64,000 nt of DNA. Source: a virus. Position 1 is the stretch's first letter, and each line of letters starts with the position of its first letter. The stretch is from the IMG/VR virus record IMGVR_UViG_3300020380_000001, positions 1-64,000 of that record. One strand, 5' to 3'. The notes beneath the pieces are model-generated. The model was not told the origin of the DNA. It worked only from the letters and a program-made list of their open reading frames with translations, and searched no databases. The translations under genes and the position numbers were made by a program. Positions 43,718 to 52,913 of the stretch are shown one piece after another.

Positions 43718-45253
43718 ATGTCTGATGCGTTAGTAAAAACCCCGCACTCTAAAACGGCCTATACTAAAGCACAGTTAGGTGAGCTTGTAAAGTGCGGCAA
43801 CCCGGATAACGGACATCTTCATTTTATTGAAAACTATTTTCAGATACAGCACCCTACTAAAGGGTCAATGAAGCTTAAGCCTTTTGACTTCCAGTACGGG
43901 TTGATTGATAGCTATCACAACTATCGAAGCTCTATAAGTCTCGTATCAAGGCAGATGGGTAAGTCCACGATAGCGGCTGCCTATCTTCTTTGGTATGCTA
44001 TGTTTGTGCCTGACAGTATGATATTGATCGTATCTAACAAACACGACGGCGCTAAAGAGATCATGCACCGTATAAGATACGGCTACGAAAACTGTCCGGA
44101 CTACGTGCGAAGCGGCGTAGTAGCGTACAACAAGCACTCCATAGAATTTGACAATGGCTCTCGTATCGTGGCGCAGGCAACAACTGAGAACTCAGGTCGT
44201 GGTTTGTCAATATCATTGGTATACATGGATGAATTTGCATTCGTACAGCCCCGTATCGCTAAAGAATTCTGGACAGCACTATCGCCGACGTTATCAACAG
44301 GTGGTAAATGTATAATCACATCTACACCGAACAACGACGAAGACCAGTTCTCTGAAATTTGGCGTCAGGCTAACAAGTTAATAGACGACAACGGCAACGA
44401 GCGTCCAGTCGGTATTAACGGATTTAGACCATACTTTGCTGATTGGCGCGAACATCCTGATCGCGACGAGGATTGGTACCATGAAGAATTCAACAAAATC
44501 GGCGAAGAGCGATTCAAACGTGAGCACGAGAACCAGTTCATATCGTTTGACGAAACTCTTATTAGTCCTAAGTTCATGTTTGACTGGGAGCATATTGATC
44601 CGCTTTATAAAGAAGGCACAATACGTTGGTTTAACACACCGGCCGAGGGCATGGATTACGTAGTTGCCTTGGATCCTAGCATGGGTACTGGCGGCGACTT
44701 CGCTGCTATACAGGTTATTGAGTTGCCGAGTATGGAACAAATAGCTGAGTGGCAATCTAAGCGTACTATAATTGAAAAGCAAGTCGGTATGTTGCGGCAC
44801 ATATGTGAAACACTTGATGAAGCAGGTGCCAACGAGATTTATTGGAGTTTAGAAAACAATACGTTAGGTGAGGCTGGCTTATCAGTAATCCGTGCAATGG
44901 GCGAAGAAAACATACCCGGTATTTTTGTTTCAGCACAAGGCGGCAAGCGTAAAGGATTTACACTAACTAACCGCAGCAAACTAGAGTACTGTGCCAAGAT
45001 GAAGTCGTGGATAGAGAGCGACACGCTTCAGGTGTTTAGTAAGTTCCTTATCGGTGAATTTAAAACATTCGTTAGTTCAGGCGCTACGTACAAAGCCAAA
45101 GACGGAAACCACGATGATCTAGTTCTGTCACTTCTTCTGGCTGTACGTATTATTGACGTAATAAGTAAGTGGGACGACGAGATCATGGATGCTGTCACGG
45201 GCTATATGGACGAAGAATCGTTTGAGGAACCTATGCCCCTTGGGATCTTATAA
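43718..45253 (+). CDS. gp17: Terminase large subunit, 511 aa
   Basis: Packaging motor ATPase and nuclease (T4 gp17, 610 aa). The Walker A-type SRQMGKST is at residues 77-84, Walker B VYMDE near 168-172, and coupling segment TSTPN near 201-205. The RNase H-like nuclease begins at ALDPSMGTGGD (near 318) and its later acidic pair lies in the NHDDLVLSL segment. It cuts concatemers and pumps DNA through the gp20 portal. Shorter than T4 mainly at the N-terminus. Confidence 0.95.
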   Translation: MSDALVKTPHSKTAYTKAQLGELVKCGNPDNGHLHFIENYFQIQHPTKGSMKLKPFDFQYGLIDSYHNYRSSISLVSRQMGKSTIAAAYLLWYAMFVPDSMILIVSNKHDGAKEIMHRIRYGYENCPDYVRSGVVAYNKHSIEFDNGSRIVAQATTENSGRGLSISLVYMDEFAFVQPRIAKEFWTALSPTLSTGGKCIITSTPNNDEDQFSEIWRQANKLIDDNGNERPVGINGFRPYFADWREHPDRDEDWYHEEFNKIGEERFKREHENQFISFDETLISPKFMFDWEHIDPLYKEGTIRWFNTPAEGMDYVVALDPSMGTGGDFAAIQVIELPSMEQIAEWQSKRTIIEKQVGMLRHICETLDEAGANEIYWSLENNTLGEAGLSVIRAMGEENIPGIFVSAQGGKRKGFTLTNRSKLEYCAKMKSWIESDTLQVFSKFLIGEFKTFVSSGATYKAKDGNHDDLVLSLLLAVRIIDVISKWDDEIMDAVTGYMDEESFEEPMPLGIL

Positions 45254-45256
45254 ATA
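45249..45256 (+). promoter_or_regulatory. Late promoter, exact consensus TATAAATA
   Basis: TATAAATA overlaps the gp17 stop codon and lies 20 nt before the next start. Confidence 0.6.
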
Positions 45257-45275
45257 AAGGAAAACGGCAAAAATT

Positions 45276-46379
45276 ATGGTACAATCAGAAATCTCACTTA
45301 AAGTGTTCAAACTATTGCACTCTAAGTACAACAATATATCACTATTTGACCAAGACGGCAAGCAAGTAATGACAGCCGACTCAGCTGTTCGTTTCTTTAT
45401 AGAAAAGCCTAATATTATGGTTTACGTTAGTGAAGACATGGTGGAGTTAAACAAGGGTACTGAGGTGCAGCTTACTGATATAGAAGATATCATTGACTCC
45501 CTTAAAACACTTGCCCACCAAAACAGAAAGTCATTTAACTTAAAAGTATTCGGGAAGAGCATCGTGCCTAAAGACTTCGCACAAGAAATTACTGAATCTA
45601 AAATGTTCAGTAGCATGTACGGCAAGACCAAAACCAGCTATCAAAAAGTTGGCGAAAACACAGTAATCACTTACCGCCATACTAGTGCAGTAAACGACAA
45701 TGCCCAATCACGCATGTCTAAGCTACGTGAGATTGAAATAACGTCACATGGCAAAAAGTACATGATGCCATGGCCACATGTTATGGGCGCACGCGCTATC
45801 GCTAAGCATTTAGAAGTAGGCGGCGAGTACAGCGATGATATAGCTGAATCGTTATACGAGGCGTCTGAGCGCATACGTATGATAGGCCAGTACAGAAACT
45901 TTATCCGCAAAAAGGATCCGGTTGAGTACAACCTTGCGACTAAAGCTGCAAAGGATATCAACGGCCAAATACAAGACTTTTTAAAAGTAGGTACTGACGG
46001 CGAAGTGTCGGATATTATTGCAAGCTTGCAGGAAACTATAACAGCGGGCGCAGTTGCCACAGGCGGCGTAGCTGATAGAGCACCTTATAGTCGCAAAGTC
46101 TCTGGCATCATACGTAGATACAAAACACCTGAAAACATTATTGCTATGGTTAGCGAGAAAGTTAAGAAGGAAAAGAAGGGCATCCTCCCCAAGTCGTTTA
46201 TGTTTGAAGACGCAGGCGACGAGTTCGATTTCGTAATGAAAGAGATGGAAGAATCCAGCGATGTGTTCTACAAGTCCGTACGACAAGCAATCGAAGAAGT
46301 CTGGGACAGTTATGACGAGAAACGTCGTAAAGCAATAGTGTCACTTGCCAAAGGCGAACTAGCAGACAAAGTAAAGTAA
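45276..46379 (+). CDS. Hypothetical protein after gp17, 367 aa
   Basis: Mostly helical, charged, with a central THGKKYMMPWPHVMGARAIAKH-like block and a helical end rich in Lys/Glu. No family recognised. Its exact late promoter and its place after terminase suggest a virion or packaging role. A terminator follows. Confidence 0.75.
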   Translation: MVQSEISLKVFKLLHSKYNNISLFDQDGKQVMTADSAVRFFIEKPNIMVYVSEDMVELNKGTEVQLTDIEDIIDSLKTLAHQNRKSFNLKVFGKSIVPKDFAQEITESKMFSSMYGKTKTSYQKVGENTVITYRHTSAVNDNAQSRMSKLREIEITSHGKKYMMPWPHVMGARAIAKHLEVGGEYSDDIAESLYEASERIRMIGQYRNFIRKKDPVEYNLATKAAKDINGQIQDFLKVGTDGEVSDIIASLQETITAGAVATGGVADRAPYSRKVSGIIRRYKTPENIIAMVSEKVKKEKKGILPKSFMFEDAGDEFDFVMKEMEESSDVFYKSVRQAIEEVWDSYDEKRRKAIVSLAKGELADKVK

Positions 46380-46382
46380 TAC

Positions 46383-46407
46383 AAGGCAGCTATACGCTGC
46401 CTTTCTT
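46383..46407 (+). terminator. Terminator at the end of the terminase module
   Basis: AAGGCAGC pairs with GCTGCCTT around TATAC, followed by a T-rich stretch. Confidence 0.8.
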
Positions 46408-46460
46408 CAATCCACCTCCCTGTTAGAAAAAAGTGAAAACTTTTCTAACAAAAATTATCC

Positions 46461-46490
46461 TTGACAACTAAATAAAGACAGTGCTACAAT
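46461..46490 (+). promoter_or_regulatory. Sigma70 promoter of gene 32, with embedded late box
   Basis: TTGACA (46461-46466), 18 nt, TACAAT (46485-46490). The spacer contains CTAAATA (46468-46474), so the same spot could serve early and late transcription of gp32. Confidence 0.8.
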
Positions 46491-46521
46491 GAACTTGCTC
46501 ATTATGGCACTAAATGAAAAT

Positions 46522-46590
46522 GTAAATTTTGAATCGTAAATTTTGAATCGTAAATTTTGTTTCGTAAATTAGATAGCCGTAAATTATAAC
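46522..46590 (+). repeat. 14-bp tandem repeat in the gene 32 leader (probable autogenous operator)
   Basis: Unit GTAAATTTTGAATC occurs twice exactly (46522-46535, 46536-46549) and then degenerates (46550, 46564, 46579). The array is A/U-rich and unstructured and ends about 30 nt before the gp32 start. T4 gp32 represses its own translation by binding an unstructured A/U-rich leader, so this is the likely operator. Confidence 0.65.
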
Positions 46591-46618
46591 AATAAAAATA
46601 AATTAAGAGTATCGTAAA

Positions 46619-47662
46619 ATGCCGGATATTAATGAAATTCGTGCACGTCTACAACGTGCTGCCGCTCAAAAAGACAACCAAGGTTCATCACGTGGACCAA
46701 GCCCACTTTATCGTCACTGGGATGCTCCTGACGATTCCCGTATTGAAGTAAGATTCCTTCCTGATGCAAATGCCGACAACGTCTATTTCTGGCGTGAAAA
46801 GCAAATGATCAAGCTTGAGTTTTCTTCGGTGCTTGGCCAACCGGACTTTAACAAGGGTAAACCTTTTATCGTACAGGTTCCTTGTGTTGAAATGTACAAT
46901 GACGGCAGATCTTGCCCTGTTAGTCGTGAAGTATCATCGTGGTTTAACACTGATATGGATAGCCTAGCACGCAAGTACTGGAAGAAACGTTCTTATATTA
47001 TGCAGGGTTTTGTTTTACAAGATCCAACTAATGAAGAACAGCCGCCTGAGAACCCTATCAGACAATTCAATATTAACTCGCAAATATTCAAGAATGTGCG
47101 CGAGGGACTACTTGACCCTGATATGCTTCACACGCCAACTGACTATAACAACGGTACAAACTTTGTTATAAAGAAAACTAAGAACGGCCAATACGCTGAT
47201 TACACCACGTCAAACTGGTCTCGTAACGAGTCTGCGCTTAGTCAAGAGCACATGGATGCAATTCAGAACTACGAGCTTAAAGATCTGAATACATTGCTTC
47301 CTAAGGTTCCGTCTGACGAGGACTTGTTAATCATTAAAGAAATGTTTGAAGCAAGTGTAAGTGGCGAACCGTATGACCCTTCTCGTTGGGGTGAACACTT
47401 CCGTCCTTATGGATTGAAAACTGAGTCGAACAACTCAGAACAAGGTACTAAACAGGCTCCGTCTACGCCAGCTGCCCCTGCTCAGTCAGCTAAAACAGAC
47501 GATGCTCCTCCGTTTAAACCTTCTACTGCTGAACCACGCCAAGAGTCACGCCCAGCACCTGCTGCAAGCGCTACGCCGGCACCAGCTGCCCCGGCTGCAC
47601 CGTCTAGTTCTGACTCTAGCGTAAATGATATTCTGGCTAAGATCCGTTCTCGCCAAAACTAA
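46619..47662 (+). CDS. gp32: Single-stranded DNA-binding protein, 347 aa
   Basis: T4 gp32-type protein (T4 301 aa). A basic N-terminal segment (LQRAAAQK) for cooperative binding precedes an OB-fold core with aromatic residues (WREKQMIKLEF) and Cys residues in PCVEMYNDGRSC that fit the zinc-binding site. Residues 275-335 form a long Ala/Pro/Ser-rich linker, and the end is a short helix (VNDILAKIRSRQN) rather than the very acidic tail of T4. It protects ssDNA and recruits UvsY and the helicase. Confidence 0.9.
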   Translation: MPDINEIRARLQRAAAQKDNQGSSRGPSPLYRHWDAPDDSRIEVRFLPDANADNVYFWREKQMIKLEFSSVLGQPDFNKGKPFIVQVPCVEMYNDGRSCPVSREVSSWFNTDMDSLARKYWKKRSYIMQGFVLQDPTNEEQPPENPIRQFNINSQIFKNVREGLLDPDMLHTPTDYNNGTNFVIKKTKNGQYADYTTSNWSRNESALSQEHMDAIQNYELKDLNTLLPKVPSDEDLLIIKEMFEASVSGEPYDPSRWGEHFRPYGLKTESNNSEQGTKQAPSTPAAPAQSAKTDDAPPFKPSTAEPRQESRPAPAASATPAPAAPAAPSSSDSSVNDILAKIRSRQN

Positions 47663-47669
47663 TATCATG

Positions 47670-47693
47670 GGCAGGGGTGTAAAAACCTCTGCC
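47670..47693 (+). terminator. Hairpin after gene 32
   Basis: GGCAGGGGT pairs with ACCTCTGCC (one G-U) around 6 nt. There is only a weak T-run, so termination may be partial and allow uvsX read-through. Confidence 0.55.
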
Positions 47694-47730
47694 GACTTTC
47701 ATACACACAGGTTACAATAAAAACAATAAT

Positions 47731-48828
47731 ATGAAACCTATCGATATCTCCAAATTCAGTAAGGACATTACTAAAGCCGTACCCGGTATTAATACAGGGT
47801 TTCAGGATCCAGTAACGTGGGTATCAACCGGCTGTTACATGTTGAATTATCTGATCTCAGGCAATTTCAACAAAGGCATCCCGTTCGGTAAAATTACCAT
47901 GTTGGCTGGTGAGTCAGGTTCCGGTAAGTCGTATATCGCATCCGGCAACCTTGCGCGTAATGCACAAGCCCAGGGCGCATTCGTAATCTTGTTAGATTCA
48001 GAAAACGCGCTAGATGAAGAGTGGCTTAAAGCAGTAGGCGTGGATACTGACCCTGACAAGTTGTTACGTATCGGCGTGGCTATGATCGACGAAGTTGCCA
48101 AAATTATCAACGAGTTCGTTGCTGGTTATAAGGCAGAACACGGCGACAAACCCGTCAAAGAACAACCACCTGTACTATTTGTTGTAGACAGCTTGGGTAT
48201 GTTACTTACTCCTACAGACAAAGATCAGTTCCAGAAAGGCGATCTTAAAGGCGACTTGGGTCGTAAAGCGAAAGCACTAACCGCGCTTATCCGTACTACC
48301 ACAAACTTGATTGCACCGTATAACGTTGGTGTAGTTTGTACGAACCACGTATACGATTCGCAAGATATGTTTGATCCGGATCCTAAAATTTCCGGTGGTA
48401 AAATGGTTGTTTTTGCGAGTTCCATTATTGTTGCAATGAACAAAATGAAACTTAAAGAAGACGCCGAAGGTAACAAAGTTAGCCAAGTTATGGGTATACG
48501 ATCCAAGTGTCGTGTAATCAAAACCCGCTACGCTAAGCCTTTCGAAGACGTTACGGTCTACATTCCTTATGAGACTGGCATGGATCCTTACTCTGGTGTA
48601 TTTGAGTTTATGGAAGCTCAACAGCTTCTTAAACGATCCGGTGCTTATTACACTGCTGTTGATATGGAAACTGGCGAAGAATTTAAGCTGCGCCGTAAAC
48701 AGTGGAAAGAGCCTGCCAATATGGAACACTTACTTCAGTTGTTCCTTAAAGTGCAAGAACTGGAAGATAAAGCAAGCCTAGCTGACGCTGAAGAAAACTT
48801 TGGCGCCGACGAAGAAGAGCAAGCTTAA
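47731..48828 (+). CDS. uvsX: RecA-like recombinase, 365 aa
   Basis: UvsX strand-exchange protein (T4 391 aa). Walker A GESGSGKS is at residues 60-67, Walker B VLFVVDSLG lies near 150, and a LGRKAKALTALIR loop follows. It forms filaments on ssDNA with help from UvsY and drives recombination-dependent replication and repair. The C-terminus is acidic, as in RecA. Confidence 0.95.
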   Translation: MKPIDISKFSKDITKAVPGINTGFQDPVTWVSTGCYMLNYLISGNFNKGIPFGKITMLAGESGSGKSYIASGNLARNAQAQGAFVILLDSENALDEEWLKAVGVDTDPDKLLRIGVAMIDEVAKIINEFVAGYKAEHGDKPVKEQPPVLFVVDSLGMLLTPTDKDQFQKGDLKGDLGRKAKALTALIRTTTNLIAPYNVGVVCTNHVYDSQDMFDPDPKISGGKMVVFASSIIVAMNKMKLKEDAEGNKVSQVMGIRSKCRVIKTRYAKPFEDVTVYIPYETGMDPYSGVFEFMEAQQLLKRSGAYYTAVDMETGEEFKLRRKQWKEPANMEHLLQLFLKVQELEDKASLADAEENFGADEEEQA

Positions 48829-48830
48829 TA

Positions 48831-48853
48831 TATAGGGCACACCGTGCCCTATA
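48831..48853 (+). other. Perfect hairpin between uvsX and the next gene
   Basis: TATAGGGCAC and GTGCCCTATA form a 10-bp stem with a 3-nt loop, directly before the AGAGG Shine-Dalgarno of the next gene. It lacks a T-run, so it may stabilise mRNA or modulate translation rather than terminate. Confidence 0.6.
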
Positions 48854-48867
48854 ACCAGAGGTTTATT

Positions 48868-49206
48868 ATGACAGAAGAAATCATGCACAGTCCGTTTCCT
48901 TCAGATTCAACTGAATTCAAAAAAGCGTATTGTCAATTACTTGCTTTCGTAAAGCAAAAAGAGTCTAAAGCGACGGTGATATCACAGCTCGAAGCTTTGG
49001 AAAAAACACTACTAGTTGACATGAATGCCGCTATGTGGGCTAAAACACCTACGAACTTCGAATACACTGTTCGTATGTTTGTTGAGTACGGTATAGACCG
49101 CAAGTTTATACGACTACGACAGCGGTTCCCTAACCCTAAGAAGTTGGCCATCATGTTATTCCGTACCATTAGAGTAGCAGTGGAGCGAATGGATGAGCCT
49201 AACTAA
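48868..49206 (+). CDS. Hypothetical protein between uvsX and uvsY, 112 aa
   Basis: ATG at 48868 after AGAGG. Helical throughout, with a basic C-terminal half (KFIRLRQRFPNPKKLAIM). It overlaps uvsY by 14 nt. The recombination operon context suggests a DNA transaction role, but no family is recognised. Confidence 0.65.
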   Translation: MTEEIMHSPFPSDSTEFKKAYCQLLAFVKQKESKATVISQLEALEKTLLVDMNAAMWAKTPTNFEYTVRMFVEYGIDRKFIRLRQRFPNPKKLAIMLFRTIRVAVERMDEPN

Positions 49207-49657
49207 CTGGTTTTATGTAGTTAGTAGTGACTTGTCACGCATTCCGGACGCGGTTGCGTTTTACGAGAAAGAGTATGAAGAGGGTAGGAAGTTTCTACCC
49301 TTGGAAGGCGCGATATCCCGTAAGTGTGGCCAGCTTGCTACTGTAGTTGACAAGTACTACGCCTATTACCAAGAGATAGAGGCAATACTGGAACACTTGA
49401 ATATAGAACAGAAAAAAGTTCGTGCGCAAGTGTTTAAGAAATACCTCGAAAATTACCAGCGTTCGTTAAGTTCCCGTGACTGTGAGAAATACTGCGACGG
49501 TGATCCTGCAGTAATTAACGTTGCGATGCTAGTTAACGAATGGTCTCTTGTGCGAAACAAGTACCAAGGATTGCATAAATCTTTGGAAAACATGAACTGG
49601 ATGATCGGGCATGTTGTTCGCTTGCGAGCTGCTGGCCTTGACGACGCTCATTTTTAA
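49193..49657 (+). CDS. uvsY: UvsY-like recombination mediator, 154 aa
   Basis: Small helical basic/acidic protein close in size to T4 UvsY (137 aa) and lying after uvsX. Segments YYAYYQEIEAILEHLNIEQ and RSLSSRDCEKYCDGD followed by a VNEWSLVRNKYQGL helix fit the family as found in marine phages. UvsY loads UvsX onto gp32-covered ssDNA. Start set by GGAG about 7 nt upstream. Confidence 0.7.
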   Translation: MSLTNWFYVVSSDLSRIPDAVAFYEKEYEEGRKFLPLEGAISRKCGQLATVVDKYYAYYQEIEAILEHLNIEQKKVRAQVFKKYLENYQRSLSSRDCEKYCDGDPAVINVAMLVNEWSLVRNKYQGLHKSLENMNWMIGHVVRLRAAGLDDAHF

Positions 49658-49664
49658 TTTAGGA

Positions 49665-49671
49665 CTAAATA
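49665..49671 (+). promoter_or_regulatory. Late promoter box CTAAATA
   Basis: CTAAATA lies 29 nt before the small gene at 49700. Confidence 0.6.
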
Positions 49672-49699
49672 TAAGCGTAGGTATTATAAAGGAAATCAC

Positions 49700-49885
49700 A
49701 TGAAAGTTGACCCTCAGATTCGTTGGAGACAAGTAGTACCTTGGATCGAGTCAAAGAGTCAAAAGCGTAACGACTTACTCAGAACATCTGGATCGCCATG
49801 TGTAGATAATCCAATAGAACAAATTTATAAAAGTAGCTTCAAACCGAAACATCGAAAACCGTCTTATATTGACATTTATGTCTAA
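49700..49885 (+). CDS. Small basic hypothetical protein, 61 aa
   Basis: ATG behind AAAGGA, with a late box upstream. Basic, Trp-containing N-terminus (MKVDPQIRWRQVVPW). No family recognised. Confidence 0.65.
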   Translation: MKVDPQIRWRQVVPWIESKSQKRNDLLRTSGSPCVDNPIEQIYKSSFKPKHRKPSYIDIYV

Positions 49886-49953
49886 TTACTAATAGATGCA
49901 AACGTAGTTTCAGGTTAACGGGCTTAGATATAATACCTGCGCCGAATTCGATT

Positions 49954-51417
49954 ATGAAAACGGCAATTATAAAAATATTAGACGAAGTAAACGTCAAAAT
50001 AGAAGGCGCTGATCCACTAGTCAGACGTAAAATGGTAGACGCTTGTCGGTTCTTTGTACCGAATGCTCGCCATACACCTGCGTATAAATTAGGCCGTTGG
50101 GACGGGTACAAAAACCTATGTACTATCGGTGGTAGAACTTATCTAGCTATGCTGGAAAGAGTGTTGCCTATTCTAATAGAAGCAGGCTACCACGTTGATA
50201 TAGACGACCAACGCCAAGACTTTAGTTTCATTAAATTCGATGAGCTTAAGTCAGATTCCTACTCTCACTTTATATGGCCTGAGGGACACCCTTTCGAAGG
50301 TCAAGCCCTTTCTCTATATGATCACCAGCTAGACGTACTTAACGGTTGTGGTCAGAACTTACAAAGTGTTTATATTGCGCCTACTGCTGCCGGGAAGACA
50401 ATCGTCACAGCTATACTGAGTGACATGATAGGCAAGTATGGCGGTTCTCTCGTAATAGTACCAACTAAAGACCTTGTAGACCAGACATGTGAAGAATACC
50501 ACAACATGGGTTTGGATTACGGTAAGTTTTACGGGGACGAGAAAAACGTCACAGCGCAACATATAGTAGGCACATGGCAGTCACTTGAACAAGCGCGCCT
50601 TAACACTAAAAAGCAAAATGGCAAAGTTACTATTGAGCAAGTAATGGACGGCAAAGTCGGTGTTATTGTGGATGAAACACACAAAGCAAAAGGCACTGTA
50701 TTACTTGATCTACTTTGTAACGAAATGGCACATATTCCTATTCGCTGGGGACTAACAGGCACCTTACCGGAAGACGAGATTGGTCAGTGCTCGCTAGAGT
50801 GCGCGGTGGGTCCTACCTCTGGTAAAATAGATAACCGTGACCTGCAAGAAAAAGGTATCCTCAGTAAGTGTCATATAGATGTGTTACAGACTGTAGAGCT
50901 ATACGAAAAGATAGGCGACTATCATACGGAGAATAAGTTCTTAACAAGTGATCGTAAGCGTATAGAGAGCATAGTTGAGAAACTTATCTTACCTAAGAAA
51001 GAAGGCCAAAACGCGCTTATACTAGTTGACAAAATACCAACTGGCAAACTACTTGAAGAACTAATCCCGGGTAGTATTTTTGTTCACGGCGGTACCCCTA
51101 AAGACAAGCGTAAGGAAGCATACGACTTGGCGAAAACTAACGACGACATAACGGTAATTGCTACGACCGGGGTAGCGTCAACTGGTATCTCGATTAACCG
51201 TATATTCAAGCTGTTTATGTTTGAGTTAGGCAAATCGTATATCAAAATCATTCAGACGATAGGACGTGGCTTGCGTATTGCTAAAGACAAAGACTTTGTC
51301 AACATTTACGACATATGCGCAAACACCAAGTATTCTAAAAAGCACTTGACTGTGCGAAAGAAACACTATCGCACGCATGGATACCCGCACAAAGTGAACA
51401 AGGTGGAAATCTACTAA
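49954..51417 (+). CDS. uvsW: DNA helicase, 487 aa
   Basis: T4 UvsW-type superfamily 2 helicase (T4 about 500 aa). An N-terminal domain contains the CRFFVPNARHTPAYKLGRWDG segment, then Walker A PTAAGKT at 143-149, the DETH box at 240-243, and a C-terminal QTIGRGLR arginine-finger motif. It branch-migrates and unwinds R-loops and Holliday junctions. A TATAAT lies at 49929-49934 with a poor -35. Its stop overlaps the DHFR start (TAATG). Confidence 0.93.
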   Translation: MKTAIIKILDEVNVKIEGADPLVRRKMVDACRFFVPNARHTPAYKLGRWDGYKNLCTIGGRTYLAMLERVLPILIEAGYHVDIDDQRQDFSFIKFDELKSDSYSHFIWPEGHPFEGQALSLYDHQLDVLNGCGQNLQSVYIAPTAAGKTIVTAILSDMIGKYGGSLVIVPTKDLVDQTCEEYHNMGLDYGKFYGDEKNVTAQHIVGTWQSLEQARLNTKKQNGKVTIEQVMDGKVGVIVDETHKAKGTVLLDLLCNEMAHIPIRWGLTGTLPEDEIGQCSLECAVGPTSGKIDNRDLQEKGILSKCHIDVLQTVELYEKIGDYHTENKFLTSDRKRIESIVEKLILPKKEGQNALILVDKIPTGKLLEELIPGSIFVHGGTPKDKRKEAYDLAKTNDDITVIATTGVASTGISINRIFKLFMFELGKSYIKIIQTIGRGLRIAKDKDFVNIYDICANTKYSKKHLTVRKKHYRTHGYPHKVNKVEIY

Positions 51418-51923
51418 TGATAAAAATGATTGCAGCACACGACACAAATAAAGGCATTGGTATTGACAATAAACTGCCCTGGCACTTGCCCGAAGACCTC
51501 GCTCATTTTAAACGCGAGACTGAAGGCAAATATGTCCTGATGGGTAGAAAAACTTTCGAAAGTATTGGAAGGCCATTGCCGAATAGGCACTCAGTTGTCT
51601 TGACACGTGATACCGAATGGCCTTATAATAGTGACTTGGCTAGTAATGATAACTTCGACACTTTGAACACGCGTGTTGAGCTGCTAGAGTTCTTAAACTA
51701 CGCTGAACAGCGCGGCGAAGATGTCATAGTTATAGGCGGCAGTGAGATTTACCAAATGCTGATTAAGTCAGCAGACGAGCTTATTATCACTGTCGTTGAG
51801 GGCGATTATAAGGTTGATTCTTATTTCCCTGATTACGAGCAACTTTTCGAAGAATACGAAAGAAGTCAGCACACAAGTAAAACTGGCTTAGGCTATACAA
51901 TAATAAGAATGAGAGCCGTATGA
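51417..51923 (+). CDS. frd: Dihydrofolate reductase, 168 aa
   Basis: Typical DHFR: a start MIKMIAAH, substrate loop NKLPWHLPEDLAHFK, LMGRKTFESIG, NADPH segment and VIGGSEIYQ. It regenerates tetrahydrofolate for dTMP synthesis and is also a baseplate component in T4. Overlaps both neighbours, so it is co-translated with uvsW. Confidence 0.95.
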   Translation: MIKMIAAHDTNKGIGIDNKLPWHLPEDLAHFKRETEGKYVLMGRKTFESIGRPLPNRHSVVLTRDTEWPYNSDLASNDNFDTLNTRVELLEFLNYAEQRGEDVIVIGGSEIYQMLIKSADELIITVVEGDYKVDSYFPDYEQLFEEYERSQHTSKTGLGYTIIRMRAV

Positions 51924-52444
51924 AAATACTCACACCCGATAACACACTGTACGACTTGGATCAAATGCCTGACATGGTTGACGATGTCAAGTTCAGCGTG
52001 CTTGACTTCAGTAAAGGTCGCCGTAATATAGATGAGCCTGATTTTTACTTCAGTAGCTTAATCTTTATGGAGCGCTTTTCTACCCCTGCTGCGCTACTGC
52101 AAATAGGTGAATTTGAACTTAAAGTACCACTAAACTGGTCTATTATGATTACCAGTAATGAGTTTGATGAAATGTGCATGGTGCCTATTAACTCAATACC
52201 CAAGCGCAACTTTACCGCGTTCGTGTATAACCCGTTAAAAGGTGGCCTTCCATCAGCACTGCCTGTTGAAATTAAAACACTGTATCGCAACTATGAATGG
52301 CACGCGCCTAAGGTGAACCCGGCTAACTTGATTACTATGCCTATTAGTAATACAGAAAAAGCTATTAGAGGTCCACACTGCGTCTATATCGCACGCGAAA
52401 CAGCAAACGTTCCAAAGACATTCTCACTAGCGGATATACTGTGA
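51920..52444 (+). CDS. Hypothetical protein, 174 aa
   Basis: Overlaps DHFR by 4 nt. Beta-rich with a TLYDLDQMPDMVDDVKF start and a YNPLKGGLPSALPVEIK segment. No family recognised. It is in the tightly packed replication run between DHFR and the clamp-loader-like gene. Confidence 0.7.
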   Translation: MKILTPDNTLYDLDQMPDMVDDVKFSVLDFSKGRRNIDEPDFYFSSLIFMERFSTPAALLQIGEFELKVPLNWSIMITSNEFDEMCMVPINSIPKRNFTAFVYNPLKGGLPSALPVEIKTLYRNYEWHAPKVNPANLITMPISNTEKAIRGPHCVYIARETANVPKTFSLADIL

Positions 52445-52445
52445 T

Positions 52446-52913
52446 ATGAGCACTACGAGCAAGCGTAAAATTGATCTTAAATCGATGTTGAACGCAGTTG
52501 CCATGGCTGACTTTGGCTGGTACGATCGCTTAGACGAAGACCAACAAAAAGAGCTCAGCGTTTATGCGCTCAATCGGTTTGTTAGTAATTCGTCAAAATA
52601 CCCTGATATGTCTATTATTATGGTAAATGACTTAGCCAACGTTCATGCGAACGTATTCTATAAGCACAAAGCGATGCACTGGAAGCTCGTATGTGCTGCA
52701 ATCGGCATGGGGCACGCTATGCGCTTTGAATATGTGCCTCCACCGAAGCGTAAAAAACTTGATCCTATGACTTCTATTGTTATGGAAGCCAATCCTTTAT
52801 GGAACGAGACTGAAGCCCAGATAGTACTAAGTAGTATGAGTAAGAAAGAAAAACGCATATATCTTAAAGACAGGGGCTATCAGAACGATGAAATTAAAAA
52901 GTTGGTTAAGTAA
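52446..52913 (+). CDS. Putative clamp-loader small subunit (gp62-like), 155 aa
   Basis: The FGWYDRLDEDQQKELSVYALNRFVSN helical segment, then VNDLANVHANVFYKHKAMHWKL, resembles the divergent gp62 proteins of marine T4-like phages, which pair with gp44 to load the sliding clamp. A Lys-rich linker and a C-terminal helical hairpin follow. T4 gp62 has 187 aa. The similarity is recalled from pattern, not tested. Its stop overlaps the next ATG. Confidence 0.45.
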   Translation: MSTTSKRKIDLKSMLNAVAMADFGWYDRLDEDQQKELSVYALNRFVSNSSKYPDMSIIMVNDLANVHANVFYKHKAMHWKLVCAAIGMGHAMRFEYVPPPKRKKLDPMTSIVMEANPLWNETEAQIVLSSMSKKEKRIYLKDRGYQNDEIKKLVK

